A stretch of 20,982 nt of DNA from Spirochaetaceae bacterium (GTDB taxonomy: Bacteria; Spirochaetota; Spirochaetia; Treponematales; Breznakiellaceae): NCBI GenBank assembly GCA_031288215.1, contig JAITRV010000155.1:1-20982 (forward strand), read 5' to 3'. Position numbers and translations under genes: made by a program. This document shows positions 6,745 through 13,978 of the stretch, one piece after another. Every line of letters starts with the position of its first letter. Within the stretch, counting starts at the first letter, position 1. A model generated the notes under the pieces. That model made no database searches. It worked only from the letters and a program-made list of their open reading frames with translations, and was not told where the DNA came from.

Positions 6745-8694
6745 TTGGATAGGCAGGATAGTTTTCTGAGTTATAAAATAGGTTTAATCCTCGGGTTTCA
6801 TCATCATATCCCCTATGGGACAGGGGATGAGGAATTTGAAAGCGTCTATACCGGCAGTCTCAAGCCTTTTATCACGGCCCTGTATAAATATCCCCATATA
6901 CCGGCGGTGCTGCACTATTCCGGGGTGCTTTTGTATTGGATCGAGCGGAACCATCCGGAATTCTTCATGCTCCTGGACGATCTTATTTCCCGCAAGCAGA
7001 TCGAACTGTTGGGGGGGGGCTTTTATGAGCCCATGATGACCCTGCTTCCCCCTTCGGATAAGATAGGTCAGATTGAGATGCTTACCACTTATATCAGGAA
7101 GCATTTCGGGAAGCGGCCCCAGGGCTGTTGGCTGCCCCTGAGCGCCTGGGAACAGCATATGACCGGCGTCCTCAATACCTGCGGTATGGGCTATACCTTT
7201 TTAGCGGACCTTCAGTTTAACCGGAGCGGCTTGGCCGGCGAGGAAATCCCGGATCCCTCTATCAGCGAGGATCAGGGGAAACTGGTAACCATTTTTCCCC
7301 TTTCGAGCCGCTTAAAGAACGAATTGGGCCGCCGCCGGGTTTCCGAGGTCTTAGACCGGCTCCTGGGGGAGTTTCCCCCGGAGAAGGGCGGGCTCTTTTC
7401 GGTATTTCCGGATCGGATTTTTACCGGCGAGGGGGAAGGGGCCGCTCCTGAAACGAAGATGCACCGGTTCCTGGAGGACCTTTCCCGGGCGGCAGAGAAC
7501 TCCTCCATCGAACTGACCCTGCCGGGCCGTTATCTGAAAGCCCGCCGGGCCTTCAAAAAAGTCTATTTCTCCTCTTCCGCCTCCCGGCAGTTCCTCATCA
7601 CCTATCCCGAATCCAACGGCCTTTACGCCAAGATGATGTTTACCCATGTGCTGATCAACCAGCTTCGGGGGGATAAGTCCCGGAAAAAGAATGCCCGGGA
7701 AGAACTGTGGAAGGCCCAGGGGTATAATGCCTTCTGCCATGAGGGGGAGGGGGGCATTTACCGTCATAACCTGCGGAATGCCTCCTACCAGGCCATGCTG
7801 GAGGCGGAACGGATAACCCGGGAGGGGGGGGCTTTTATCCCCTCCCTGATGATCTTTGATTTTGATCTGGACGGGGAGGCGGAGTATCTTTTTCAGGATA
7901 ACCGTACCAATTACTATATTAAAACGGAAGGGGCCGCGGTCTTTGAACTGGATTACCTCCCCAAAACCTGGAATTATATGAATACCCTTTCCCGCCGGAG
8001 GGATGCCGATACGGAAGGCCCGTTGGCGGCAGGCGCCCCCGTCGAAGACGGCTACCGAAGGGCCGCCTTTTTAGACCGCCTCCTTCCCCTGCATACCACC
8101 CTGGAGGATGTCCTGGAAAACCGCTTCGCCGGTTCCCGGTTCTGCGGAAATGAGCGGTATGAACCGGTGGAACTCGATAAGCTCCAAAAAAAAGTCCGCT
8201 TCCGGCTTTCTCCGAAACACTCCCCGGAGAAGGGGCCGGCGGGCACGGGCTTTTTCAGGACCATCGAACTGGAAAAGACCTACCGGCTCAAGGATGATAT
8301 CCTTACCTTGACCTATTCCCTGAAGAACCAGGGGGATGCGCGGGAACACTTCAAATTTATCCCCCAGATCGATTTTTCCTTTCCCGGAGAAGGGGAGCCC
8401 TTTTTGCGGGTCTTCACGTTCAATTCCGATGGCAAGGAAGCGGTTCCGCCGGGGGCCGGAGAGATGAAGCAGGTCCGGGGCATTGAGTTACAGGATCTGA
8501 AGAACGAGACCATCCTGAACCTCCGTTCCAGCGGAAGCTTTGATCTGTGGATCACCCCCATCCGTACCCGGTGCCGCGTCGGCGGAATCCTCCGGGAGCT
8601 GTACCAATCCACCTGTTTCATGCCCGTACAGGAAGCCGCCCTGGAACCGGGTGAGGCCTATCAATGCGAATTCACGTTGCGGATATATCACTAG
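6745..8694 (+). CDS. GH57-family (4-alpha-glucanotransferase/alpha-amylase-like) protein, probably catalytically altered
   Basis: 649 aa. The N-terminal half matches GH57 glucanotransferases: GFHHHIPYG (17-25) at the HNHQP block, LHYSGVLLYWIERNHPEF (56-73) and GGGFYEPMM (90-98), with DUF1925/1926-like regions after about 270. GH57 enzymes cut or transfer alpha-1,4-glucan. The nucleophile block, WLTERVWEP in glucanotransferases, here reads WLPLSAWEQ (129-137), so Leu132 replaces the catalytic Glu. The acid/base block DDGEKFG is poorly matched (FPDRIF, 221-226). A regulatory or binding role is possible. TTG 6745 is chosen because the first motif starts about 12 residues later, an in-frame TAA lies at 6730 and AAGGA lies at the right distance. 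No signal peptide is seen. Confidence 0.8.
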   Translation: MDRQDSFLSYKIGLILGFHHHIPYGTGDEEFESVYTGSLKPFITALYKYPHIPAVLHYSGVLLYWIERNHPEFFMLLDDLISRKQIELLGGGFYEPMMTLLPPSDKIGQIEMLTTYIRKHFGKRPQGCWLPLSAWEQHMTGVLNTCGMGYTFLADLQFNRSGLAGEEIPDPSISEDQGKLVTIFPLSSRLKNELGRRRVSEVLDRLLGEFPPEKGGLFSVFPDRIFTGEGEGAAPETKMHRFLEDLSRAAENSSIELTLPGRYLKARRAFKKVYFSSSASRQFLITYPESNGLYAKMMFTHVLINQLRGDKSRKKNAREELWKAQGYNAFCHEGEGGIYRHNLRNASYQAMLEAERITREGGAFIPSLMIFDFDLDGEAEYLFQDNRTNYYIKTEGAAVFELDYLPKTWNYMNTLSRRRDADTEGPLAAGAPVEDGYRRAAFLDRLLPLHTTLEDVLENRFAGSRFCGNERYEPVELDKLQKKVRFRLSPKHSPEKGPAGTGFFRTIELEKTYRLKDDILTLTYSLKNQGDAREHFKFIPQIDFSFPGEGEPFLRVFTFNSDGKEAVPPGAGEMKQVRGIELQDLKNETILNLRSSGSFDLWITPIRTRCRVGGILRELYQSTCFMPVQEAALEPGEAYQCEFTLRIYH

Positions 8695-8703
8695 GGGGCG
8701 GAG

Positions 8704-9186
8704 ATGCCGGAAACGTATGTACGGCCCAGTTGGGACGAGTATTTTATGGAAGTCTGCGATGCCATCGCCAAGCGGGCAACCTGTGACCGGGGGCGATCCG
8801 GGTGTGTGATAGCCAAGAACAACCAGATCCTGGTAACCGGCTATGTAGGCGCCCCGGCGGGGCTGCCCCACTGCGACGAGGTGGGGCATCAGCTCAAGCA
8901 GATGGTCCATGAGGACCGGAGCGTTACCACCCATTGCGTCAGGACGGTCCACGCGGAACAAAACGCGATCTGCCAGGCCGCCAAGCGGGGCATAGCCATT
9001 GAAGGGGCCACCCTCTACTGCCGGATGACCCCTTGCAGGACCTGTGCCATGCTGATCATCAACTGCGGCATCCTCCGGGTGGTCTGTCAGCGGCGTTACC
9101 ATGACGCGGGGGATTCGGAGGCCATGTTTGAAAAGGCGGGAATACGGCTGGAATACATCCATCATGAGATCCAGCAATACCCCTGA
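8704..9186 (+). CDS. dCMP deaminase-family zinc enzyme
   Basis: 160 aa cytidine/deoxycytidylate deaminase fold. Zinc ligands and the catalytic Glu are visible: HAEQNA (His83, Glu85) and PCRTC (Cys111, Cys114). Length and motifs fit ComEB-type dCMP deaminases, which convert dCMP to dUMP for thymidylate synthesis. The extended Cys/His-rich part around residues 57-78 (HCDEVGHQL...HC) fits the second zinc site of that family. A GGGGGCGGAG site lies just before ATG 8704, 9 nt after the GH57 stop, so the two are probably co-transcribed. Substrate is inferred from family. Confidence 0.88.
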   Translation: MPETYVRPSWDEYFMEVCDAIAKRATCDRGRSGCVIAKNNQILVTGYVGAPAGLPHCDEVGHQLKQMVHEDRSVTTHCVRTVHAEQNAICQAAKRGIAIEGATLYCRMTPCRTCAMLIINCGILRVVCQRRYHDAGDSEAMFEKAGIRLEYIHHEIQQYP

Positions 9187-9191
9187 ATCCC

Positions 9192-10142
9192 CTATTCCCG
9201 GATGATGCGGTAGCGCAGGTAGATTTCCTCCAGGGTTCTTTTGGGGCCCGGCGCCGAACTCCGTTTGCGGAAGGAGGCCGTTTCCCGGCGGTCCACATAG
9301 AAGTCGTAGATAGCCCGGGGGTCCGTATGGATAACGGCGGTATAACAGGGCCGGTGTCCCAGGAAGGAACGTACTTCGTTGGAGCCTACGGCGCTCACGC
9401 CGAAGCGTTTGAGCCGGGAGCGGACCTCCAGGATCTCCTCGTAGGAAAGGCCGAAGAGAAATTCCTCCAGGGCCCAGCGGGTTTCTTCGTCGGAGGCCTG
9501 GGATACCAGGAATTCCTGCCAGTCATCCCCCAGGTCGATGGATATTCTGAACAATTCGCTGGCCCCATCCATGGTCCCGAAGCAGGGGGGGGCCTCATCC
9601 CGGGCGGACCAGAGGGCTTCCAGGGCCGGCAGATGCTGAACCGACCGGAAATCGGTACCGCAGTCCCAGAGGGCGATAAGGTCCTGGGCCAGGCGGAATT
9701 TAACCTTCTCTGAGAGGGAAGGATCATTCAGAAAACTTATATAGACCTCTTCGGTCATGATGGTGCAAACGATGGAGAAGATGATCCGCCGTACCGGTTC
9801 GTAGAATTCCTGCCGGTCCTGCACCAGCATGGACAGGAGGGAAAAGGCATGGGCCTTGGCGACGAAAAAACTCCTGGCCGCCAGGATCCTGGTGGGAATG
9901 TGGAACAGCCGGGCGGAGGGGATAAAGCCGCAGAGGGTTTCTATCAGCTTCTCCTCATTTCGGATGTTCCCCCGCAGTATCCGGCTCTCCCGGACCGAAG
10001 GAAAGCCGGCGATCGCCGCTCCGAAATTTTTGAGGCAGTTAAAACGCTGCCGGACAAGTTCGGCATCCTCGGGAAATTGCGCGTCAAGATAGGCTTCGAT
10101 TTCCCTGATCAGCTCCTCTTCATGTTCTTCTAAAGTCAGCAT
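9192..10142 (-). CDS. Unrecognised soluble protein, convergent with the dCMP deaminase gene
   Basis: 316 aa from ATG 10142, or 359 aa from ATG 10271. The shorter form is preferred because AAGGAAG precedes it and it starts with a charged helix (LTLEEHEEELIREIE). No known family or catalytic motif was recognised. It looks mostly helical and acidic in the first two thirds, with no signal peptide or clear membrane segment; the C-terminal 60 residues are basic (FYVDRRETASFRKR...). Only 5 nt separate its stop from that of the deaminase gene, with no terminator between them. Its promoter may share the AGTATACT palindrome used by ssrA. Confidence 0.75.
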   Translation of the reverse strand: MLTLEEHEEELIREIEAYLDAQFPEDAELVRQRFNCLKNFGAAIAGFPSVRESRILRGNIRNEEKLIETLCGFIPSARLFHIPTRILAARSFFVAKAHAFSLLSMLVQDRQEFYEPVRRIIFSIVCTIMTEEVYISFLNDPSLSEKVKFRLAQDLIALWDCGTDFRSVQHLPALEALWSARDEAPPCFGTMDGASELFRISIDLGDDWQEFLVSQASDEETRWALEEFLFGLSYEEILEVRSRLKRFGVSAVGSNEVRSFLGHRPCYTAVIHTDPRAIYDFYVDRRETASFRKRSSAPGPKRTLEEIYLRYRIIRE

Positions 10143-10276
10143 GGTGAAAATATCTTCCTTGCATTCGCTTCTATTTTGAATGATCGCCTTCCTCCCCGTA
10201 ACACCGGCATTCCGCTTCTCCGCATCAGGTTTTCGGTGAAAGCGGACCGGTAAGATGTCCGCTTCCGGCATAGCGG

Positions 10277-10305
10277 TTGACTTTGAGCCTCTACAAGAGT
10301 ATACT
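10277..10305 (+). promoter_or_regulatory. Sigma-70-type promoter upstream of ssrA
   Basis: TTGACT (10277-10282) and TATACT (10300-10305) are separated by exactly 17 nt. Transcription would start near 10312, about 58 nt before the mature tmRNA end, giving a precursor with a 5' leader. Confidence 0.7.
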
Positions 10306-10327
10306 ACATTTTAGGGATATTTTCCAA
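10298..10327 (-). promoter_or_regulatory. Possible divergent promoter for the 9192-10142 gene
   Basis: On the minus strand TTGGAA (10327-10322) and TATACT (10303-10298) are spaced by 18 nt. The -10 overlaps the ssrA -10 because AGTATACT (10298-10305) is a palindrome. Confidence 0.4.
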
Positions 10328-10358
10328 AAAAAAGAGAACTTTGTGGGAAGTTTGTAAG

Positions 10359-10364
10359 GATAAT
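10359..10364 (+). promoter_or_regulatory. Possible second -10 element for ssrA
   Basis: GATAAT ends 5 nt before the predicted 5' end of tmRNA (10370), the right distance for initiation at or near the mature end. No good -35 accompanies it. Confidence 0.3.
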
Positions 10365-10369
10365 CATCC

Positions 10370-10733
10370 GGGGGTGTACCGGTTTCGACTGGTACGGTTC
10401 GGGATGCAGGCTGCAGGTGGAGTGCCGATCTCCTAACATTCGGCGACAATTTAACTGCCGACTACGACAGTTACGCTCTCGCTGCATAAACAGCGGAACG
10501 CGGAAGCCGGTCCCGCCGCCTTGAGGGGCCGAACTTCCGACGCAATCAAGGCTGGTCGCAGGAAACTTTGTTTCCGCCTCTGTTTTCGGGGGAGGGACGA
10601 CGAGACATTTCCGGAATACGGACGGGCCGCATACCGCGGCGCCAAGCCCGCCCCGACAATATAAGACGCGGTTAAACCTGTAGAGGCCTGTATTTCGCGT
10701 ATTAGGACGCGGGTTCGACTCCCGCCACCTCCA
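10370..10733 (+). ncRNA. ssrA: tmRNA (transfer-messenger RNA)
   Basis: Rescues stalled ribosomes by adding a degradation tag. The tRNA-like ends are clear: GGGGGTG at 10370-10376 pairs with CACCTCC at 10726-10732, and the T arm GCGGG/CCCGC (10709-10713 with 10721-10725) encloses the loop TTCGACT. The 5' end continues into TACCGGTTTCGACTGG, a strongly conserved tmRNA signature. The discriminator base is A10733 and CCA is not encoded. An internal reading frame gives the tag ADYDSYALAA. Short open frames on the opposite strand here are antisense artefacts. Confidence 0.95.
10457..10489 (+). other. tmRNA tag-peptide reading frame
   Basis: Codons from the likely resume codon GCC (10457) to TAA (10487-10489) read ADYDSYALAA. 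The YALAA end is the usual protease-recognition end of tmRNA tags. The resume codon is inferred from the tag pattern and the preceding TTTAACT. Confidence 0.85.
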
Positions 10734-10742
10734 AAAAAAACG

Positions 10743-10782
10743 GCCCGGAAGGACGGGGCAGGGATGCCGGTTCCTTCCGGGC
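10743..10782 (-). terminator. Strong hairpin with its T-run on the minus strand
   Basis: GCCCGGAAGGA (10743-10753) and TCCTTCCGGGC (10772-10782) form a perfect 11-bp stem with an 18-nt loop. On the plus strand it is preceded by A8 and not followed by T, so as an intrinsic terminator it is oriented leftward, the T-run being 10740-10733 read on the minus strand. It may also help end ssrA transcription. Confidence 0.5.
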
Positions 10783-10910
10783 GGCTCCCTCCGTCCATAC
10801 CCCCGGCCCCGGAGGCCGCAATTTCCTATCCGGCGAAGAACCGGTACGCATCGGATCTTCATTCCGGCCCTCATCGATGGAATTTTGTATAAAAACAGGG
10901 AATGATGGAG

Positions 10911-10964
10911 TTTATTACAAGTACTTACGCTTTTCAAGAAAAAAAACTTGTTAATTGTAATAAA
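10911..10964. repeat. 10-bp perfect inverted repeat around the LysM gene promoter
   Basis: TTTATTACAA (10911-10920) and TTGTAATAAA (10955-10964) are perfect inverted copies 34 nt apart. The right arm lies inside the -35/-10 spacer of the promoter at 10948-10976, as expected for an operator. The AT-rich 10880-11046 region contrasts with the GC-rich surroundings. Confidence 0.6.
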
Positions 10965-10976
10965 TCGAGATATAAA
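10948..10976 (+). promoter_or_regulatory. Promoter of the LysM/LytM (NlpD-like) gene
   Basis: TTGTTA (10948-10953) and TATAAA (10971-10976) are separated by 17 nt. Transcription would start near 10983, leaving a leader of about 64 nt before ATG 11047. Confidence 0.6.
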
Positions 10977-11046
10977 TCTTGTAGAGGAGAGAGTGAGCGT
11001 TCCTGATTATAATAAAATGGGATGGAGTAGCCGATAATGAACCAAT

Positions 11047-11946
11047 ATGAAGGCCCAAAATTGTTTTCTATGTTTCCTTTTTATTATACCGGTCTTGCTT
11101 ATCTCTTCTGAGGAAACGGTTCATGTGGTACAACGGGGGGAGACGATTTATGCTATTGCCCGTTCCTATGGAGTCAAAGTGGAGGATGTTTTGTCCGTAA
11201 ACAACATGGCCGATTCGGATGTCCGGCGGATTCAGGTGGGGCAGCGGATCAGGATTCCCGTGGGCGAGCGGCCTTCCGCACCGGCTGCTCCCGCCGTTCC
11301 GGCGGCGTCCTTCATCGAACACCGGGTCCTCTGGGGGGAGACCTTTTACGGCATAGCCAGAGCCAACGGAGTTCCCCTCCAGACCCTGAAGGATATCAAT
11401 GGGTTTCCGGAAAATTATGTGCTCAAAGAGGGGGATCTGCTGCGGATTCCCATGACTGCGCGGGAGGCGGCGGGGGACGTTCCGGTGCCTTCCGCCGCCA
11501 CGGTAACGGGGTCCGTGCCGGTTCAGCCGGGGGGCGGTTCCCCGGTAACGGTAACCGGGACCCGTTCAACAGAGGCCAGAAAGGTGGACGACGCTGTCCG
11601 CTGGCCGGTGAATGCCCGGGAAGTCTCCTATATGACGGGGAAGCTCAACGGGGTCGTTTTGCGGGGGAATCGGGCCGAATCCGTCAAAAATCTTATTCCG
11701 GGAACGGTGGTATCCGCGGGTCCTTACCGGGGTTTTGGGAAGGTGGCGATTCTCCAGGTTACAGGAGGTTATTTGTACGTATACGGCGGTTGTGAAAGTT
11801 TATCGGTAAAAGTAGGCGACAAGGTTATGCCGGGGATGGAAATAGGAAAGCTAGGGATTGACGCGATATCCGAAAAGCCGCAGTTGTTCTTTATGGTTTA
11901 TCGGAATAATATCCCTATTGATCCTGCCCAGGCGCCCCGTGCGTGA
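11047..11946 (+). CDS. NlpD-like envelope protein: two LysM repeats plus degenerate LytM/M23 domain
   Basis: 299 aa. A hydrophobic signal segment (about 5-20) is followed by LysM repeats at about 25-72 and 91-136, which bind peptidoglycan, a Ser/Ala/Pro/Val-rich linker, and a C-terminal M23-type beta domain (about 184-295). The zinc ligands of active M23 peptidases (HxxxD and HxH) are missing; the expected HLHFEV strand reads QLFFMVY (279-285). This pattern is known from NlpD/EnvC, non-catalytic activators of cell-separation amidases. No lipobox cysteine follows the signal segment. ATG 11047 has no good Shine-Dalgarno, but an in-frame stop just upstream forbids earlier starts. The sigma factor gene follows. 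Confidence 0.88.
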   Translation: MKAQNCFLCFLFIIPVLLISSEETVHVVQRGETIYAIARSYGVKVEDVLSVNNMADSDVRRIQVGQRIRIPVGERPSAPAAPAVPAASFIEHRVLWGETFYGIARANGVPLQTLKDINGFPENYVLKEGDLLRIPMTAREAAGDVPVPSAATVTGSVPVQPGGGSPVTVTGTRSTEARKVDDAVRWPVNAREVSYMTGKLNGVVLRGNRAESVKNLIPGTVVSAGPYRGFGKVAILQVTGGYLYVYGGCESLSVKVGDKVMPGMEIGKLGIDAISEKPQLFFMVYRNNIPIDPAQAPRA

Positions 11947-12009
11947 GGAAATCAAAAATTTATAAATGAGAGGGTTATAAAATTGCTAAAGCCTGAAAAA
12001 GGTGGTATA

Positions 12010-13083
12010 ATGTCAAAAACAACGGTGAATATGGGGAAAGGAAAACAGACAGGAAGAAAAAGAGGGGCCTTGTATCCTATGAATGATGCTGGTTCGGAGA
12101 GAATTCGGGGACAAAAGAGAGGAGCGGAGATTCAGACAGTGAAAAGTCCCAAGAAACCGAAGGCTTCCAAAGAAACGGATCCCTTGGCGCTTTATTTCAG
12201 GCAGATCTCAAAGTTTCCTCTTTTGACGGTTCAGGAAGAACAGTCCATAGGGGAAAAAATCGTGGCATTGCGCCAAAAGATAAAGGATCTGGATCAGCGT
12301 TACGACGGGCGGGAACATGAGCCTGATTACCAGAAGGAACGGGCCTCCCTGGAAGGCGTTCTTTTGGCATATAAGAACCGGATGATCAACTCCAATCTCC
12401 GCCTGGTGGTGTCCATCGCGAAGAACTACCAGCACCGGGGCCTGTCCCTGCTGGATCTTATCGATGAGGGGAATATCGGCCTTATTGAGGCGGTGGAGCG
12501 CTTCGATTATACCCGGGGCTGCCGTTTCTCTACCTATGGAACCTGGTGGATCCGGCAGGCCATTATAAAAAGCATCGCCGACAAGGGCCGGGTGATCCGC
12601 ATCCCCATCCACATGCTGAACACCATCAAAAAATGTTACTTTGTCGCGAAACAATTAACCCAGGATCTGGGCCGGGACCCCAGCGAGGAGGAACTCTCCG
12701 ATTATTTGGGGCTGCCCGTCTCTAAAGTTAAGGAGATAGTCAAACTTTCCCAGGAAACCACCAGCCTGGATACCATTGTGGACGACGGCAACCTGACCCG
12801 TCTGGCGGACCTGATCAAGGACGATAATATGGAAGAGCCCTTTGAGATGGTTTTTTCCATGACCCTTCAGGAAACCATGGAGGATATCCTTTCCCACCTC
12901 TCCGAGCGGGAGATGAAGATCATCCAACTCCGGTTCGGCCTCACCGGGGAAGGGCCCCTCACCCTGGAAGAAACGGGCAAACTCCTGGGGATAACCCGGG
13001 AACGGGTCCGGCAGATTCAGGAGAAGGCTACCTATAAACTCCGCAACCTGCGGCAGCTCTACGAACTCCAGGAGCACCCTTAA
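12010..13083 (+). CDS. Sigma-70 family group 2 sigma factor (RpoS-like)
   Basis: 357 aa from ATG 12010, preceded by AAGGTGG; an upstream TTG at 11983 with a GAGAGGG site would add nine residues. A basic N-terminal tail (about 1-55) precedes region 1.2 (DPLALYFRQI, from residue 57), region 2 (129-190, with NLRLVVSIAK, DLIDEGNIGLIEAVERFD and TWWIRQAI), region 3 (about 192-280) and region 4 (from about 296, ending in the helix-turn-helix GITRERVRQIQEKA). The long region 1.1 and insert of primary RpoD are absent, so this is an alternative factor. Its place after an NlpD-like gene echoes nlpD-rpoS of gammaproteobacteria. The promoter it recognises is not evident. Confidence 0.9.
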   Translation: MSKTTVNMGKGKQTGRKRGALYPMNDAGSERIRGQKRGAEIQTVKSPKKPKASKETDPLALYFRQISKFPLLTVQEEQSIGEKIVALRQKIKDLDQRYDGREHEPDYQKERASLEGVLLAYKNRMINSNLRLVVSIAKNYQHRGLSLLDLIDEGNIGLIEAVERFDYTRGCRFSTYGTWWIRQAIIKSIADKGRVIRIPIHMLNTIKKCYFVAKQLTQDLGRDPSEEELSDYLGLPVSKVKEIVKLSQETTSLDTIVDDGNLTRLADLIKDDNMEEPFEMVFSMTLQETMEDILSHLSEREMKIIQLRFGLTGEGPLTLEETGKLLGITRERVRQIQEKATYKLRNLRQLYELQEHP

Positions 13084-13102
13084 GGCCTGCCGGCGCGGGA
13101 CG

Positions 13103-13132
13103 AGGAACCAGACTCAAATTTGCCCGGTTCCT
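13103..13132 (+). terminator. Weak hairpin after the sigma factor gene
   Basis: AGGAACC (13103-13109) and GGTTCCT (13126-13132) form a 7-bp stem with a 16-nt loop, 20 nt after the stop. No T-run follows, so terminator function is doubtful. Confidence 0.3.
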
Positions 13133-13145
13133 TCTCACAAGGCGC

Positions 13146-13174
13146 TTGACTAAATCCCCGCTTTCCGGTATGGT
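13146..13174 (+). promoter_or_regulatory. Promoter of the rpsP operon
   Basis: TTGACT (13146-13151) and TATGGT (13169-13174) are separated by 17 nt. It lies about 165 nt before rpsP, after the sigma factor gene. Confidence 0.6.
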
Positions 13175-13181
13175 TATCTTC

Positions 13182-13338
13182 TACCCGCAGCCCCCTGGGG
13201 GGCGGGGTATTGTACGGGAGACACCCCCGGCGGTACGAGGTTTGTTCGAGCCCTGCCGTGGGAAATTGCGTTAATCGAACTCCGCGGCGGAGCCGGGCCT
13301 TAAACCCGAAGCGGGGCGGAAAGGAGAGGAGGACTTGT
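13182..13338 (+). promoter_or_regulatory. Structured leader of the rpsP operon
   Basis: The roughly 155-nt untranslated leader carries several possible stems: GCCCC/GGGGC within 13190-13203, GTTCGA (13244-13249) with TCGAAC (13275-13280), and CTCCG/CGGAG (13280-13292). It ends in an extended AAGGAGAGGAGG site. The arrangement allows ribosomal-protein feedback or attenuation, but no known leader family was recognised. Confidence 0.35.
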
Positions 13339-13587
13339 ATGAGCGCCAGAATCAGGCTCAAAAAATTCGGGACCAAGAAGCGTCCCTATTACCGTATTGT
13401 TGTCATGGATACCCGTTCCCCCCGGGACGGAAAGGCTATTGAGGAACTCGGTTTGTATCACCCCATCGAAGCGGAGGAGAAGCAGATATCCTTTAACCCG
13501 GAGAAGGTAAAATTCTGGCTCCAAAACGGCGCGACGGCCAGTGATACGGTCCGGAAGATCCTCAATAAAAAGAATTTTTCTCTCTAA
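13339..13587 (+). CDS. rpsP: 30S ribosomal protein S16
   Basis: 82 aa, normal length. The N-terminus MSARIRLKKFGTKKRPYYRI is diagnostic, followed by RSPRDGKAIEELGLYHPI. S16 binds 16S rRNA early in small-subunit assembly. The frame is open upstream to 13210, but ATG 13339 with the AAGGAGAGGAGG site at 13321-13332 is the true start by homology. It heads the operon with khpA, rimM, trmD and rplS. Confidence 0.97.
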   Translation: MSARIRLKKFGTKKRPYYRIVVMDTRSPRDGKAIEELGLYHPIEAEEKQISFNPEKVKFWLQNGATASDTVRKILNKKNFSL

Positions 13588-13629
13588 CGGCGCGGTTTCA
13601 CCCCCCGCGGGGTTCCCTCATTCTCAGTT

Positions 13630-13659
13630 CCGGAGGGGTTCTTTTATCCTCCCCTCCGG
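13630..13659 (+). other. 9-bp perfect hairpin between rpsP and khpA
   Basis: CCGGAGGGG (13630-13638) and CCCCTCCGG (13651-13659) enclose a 12-nt loop. No T-run follows. It may be a processing or stability element at the 3' end of the rpsP message. Confidence 0.5.
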
Positions 13660-13672
13660 TGTCCTACCCCCA

Positions 13673-13724
13673 TCCCGGGGGAACTGGCCGGAGGGGGGAT
13701 CGGGAATCCCCCGGGGGAGTTTTT
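13673..13724 (+). terminator. Terminator or attenuator-like hairpin before khpA
   Basis: TCCCGGGGGA (13673-13682) pairs with TCCCCCGGGG (13707-13716), ten pairs counting one G-T, with a 24-nt loop, followed by GAG and T5 (13720-13724). It would partly separate rpsP expression from the downstream genes. Confidence 0.45.
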
Positions 13725-13742
13725 GCATAAAGGAGACGCATT

Positions 13743-13976
13743 ATGGAAAAAGATTTAGTTGAATATATCGTCAAATCCCTGGTGGATGACCCCGCTTCGG
13801 TGCTTATCAGCGTCGTGGAGGGTGAAAAGTCAACGATCCTGGAACTCCGGGTGGCGCCGGATGACATCGGGAAGGTCATCGGCAAACACGGCCGCATCGC
13901 CAAGGCTATCCGGACCCTGCTCCAGGCGGCCGCCGCCAAGAGCGGCAAGCATACCTCCCTGGAGATTCTGGATTAG
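13743..13976 (+). CDS. khpA: KH-domain RNA-binding protein KhpA
   Basis: 77 aa, a single KH domain with the GxxG loop GKHG at 47-50 inside IGKVIGKHGRIAKAIRTLL. In other bacteria KhpA binds RNA, with KhpB as partner, and affects cell division and rRNA processing. AAAGGAG lies before ATG 13743. It sits between rpsP and rimM as in many bacteria. Confidence 0.95.
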   Translation: MEKDLVEYIVKSLVDDPASVLISVVEGEKSTILELRVAPDDIGKVIGKHGRIAKAIRTLLQAAAAKSGKHTSLEILD

Positions 13977-13978
13977 GT

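Noticed and set aside
10311..10937. Long open frames on the minus strand across ssrA
   Set aside because: They are antisense to a clear tmRNA; the WRWRESNPRP-type peptide comes from the complement of the conserved T-arm region.
13210..13338. 43-codon upstream extension of rpsP
   Set aside because: S16 begins at MSARIRLKKFG with a strong Shine-Dalgarno; the upstream stretch is the structured leader.
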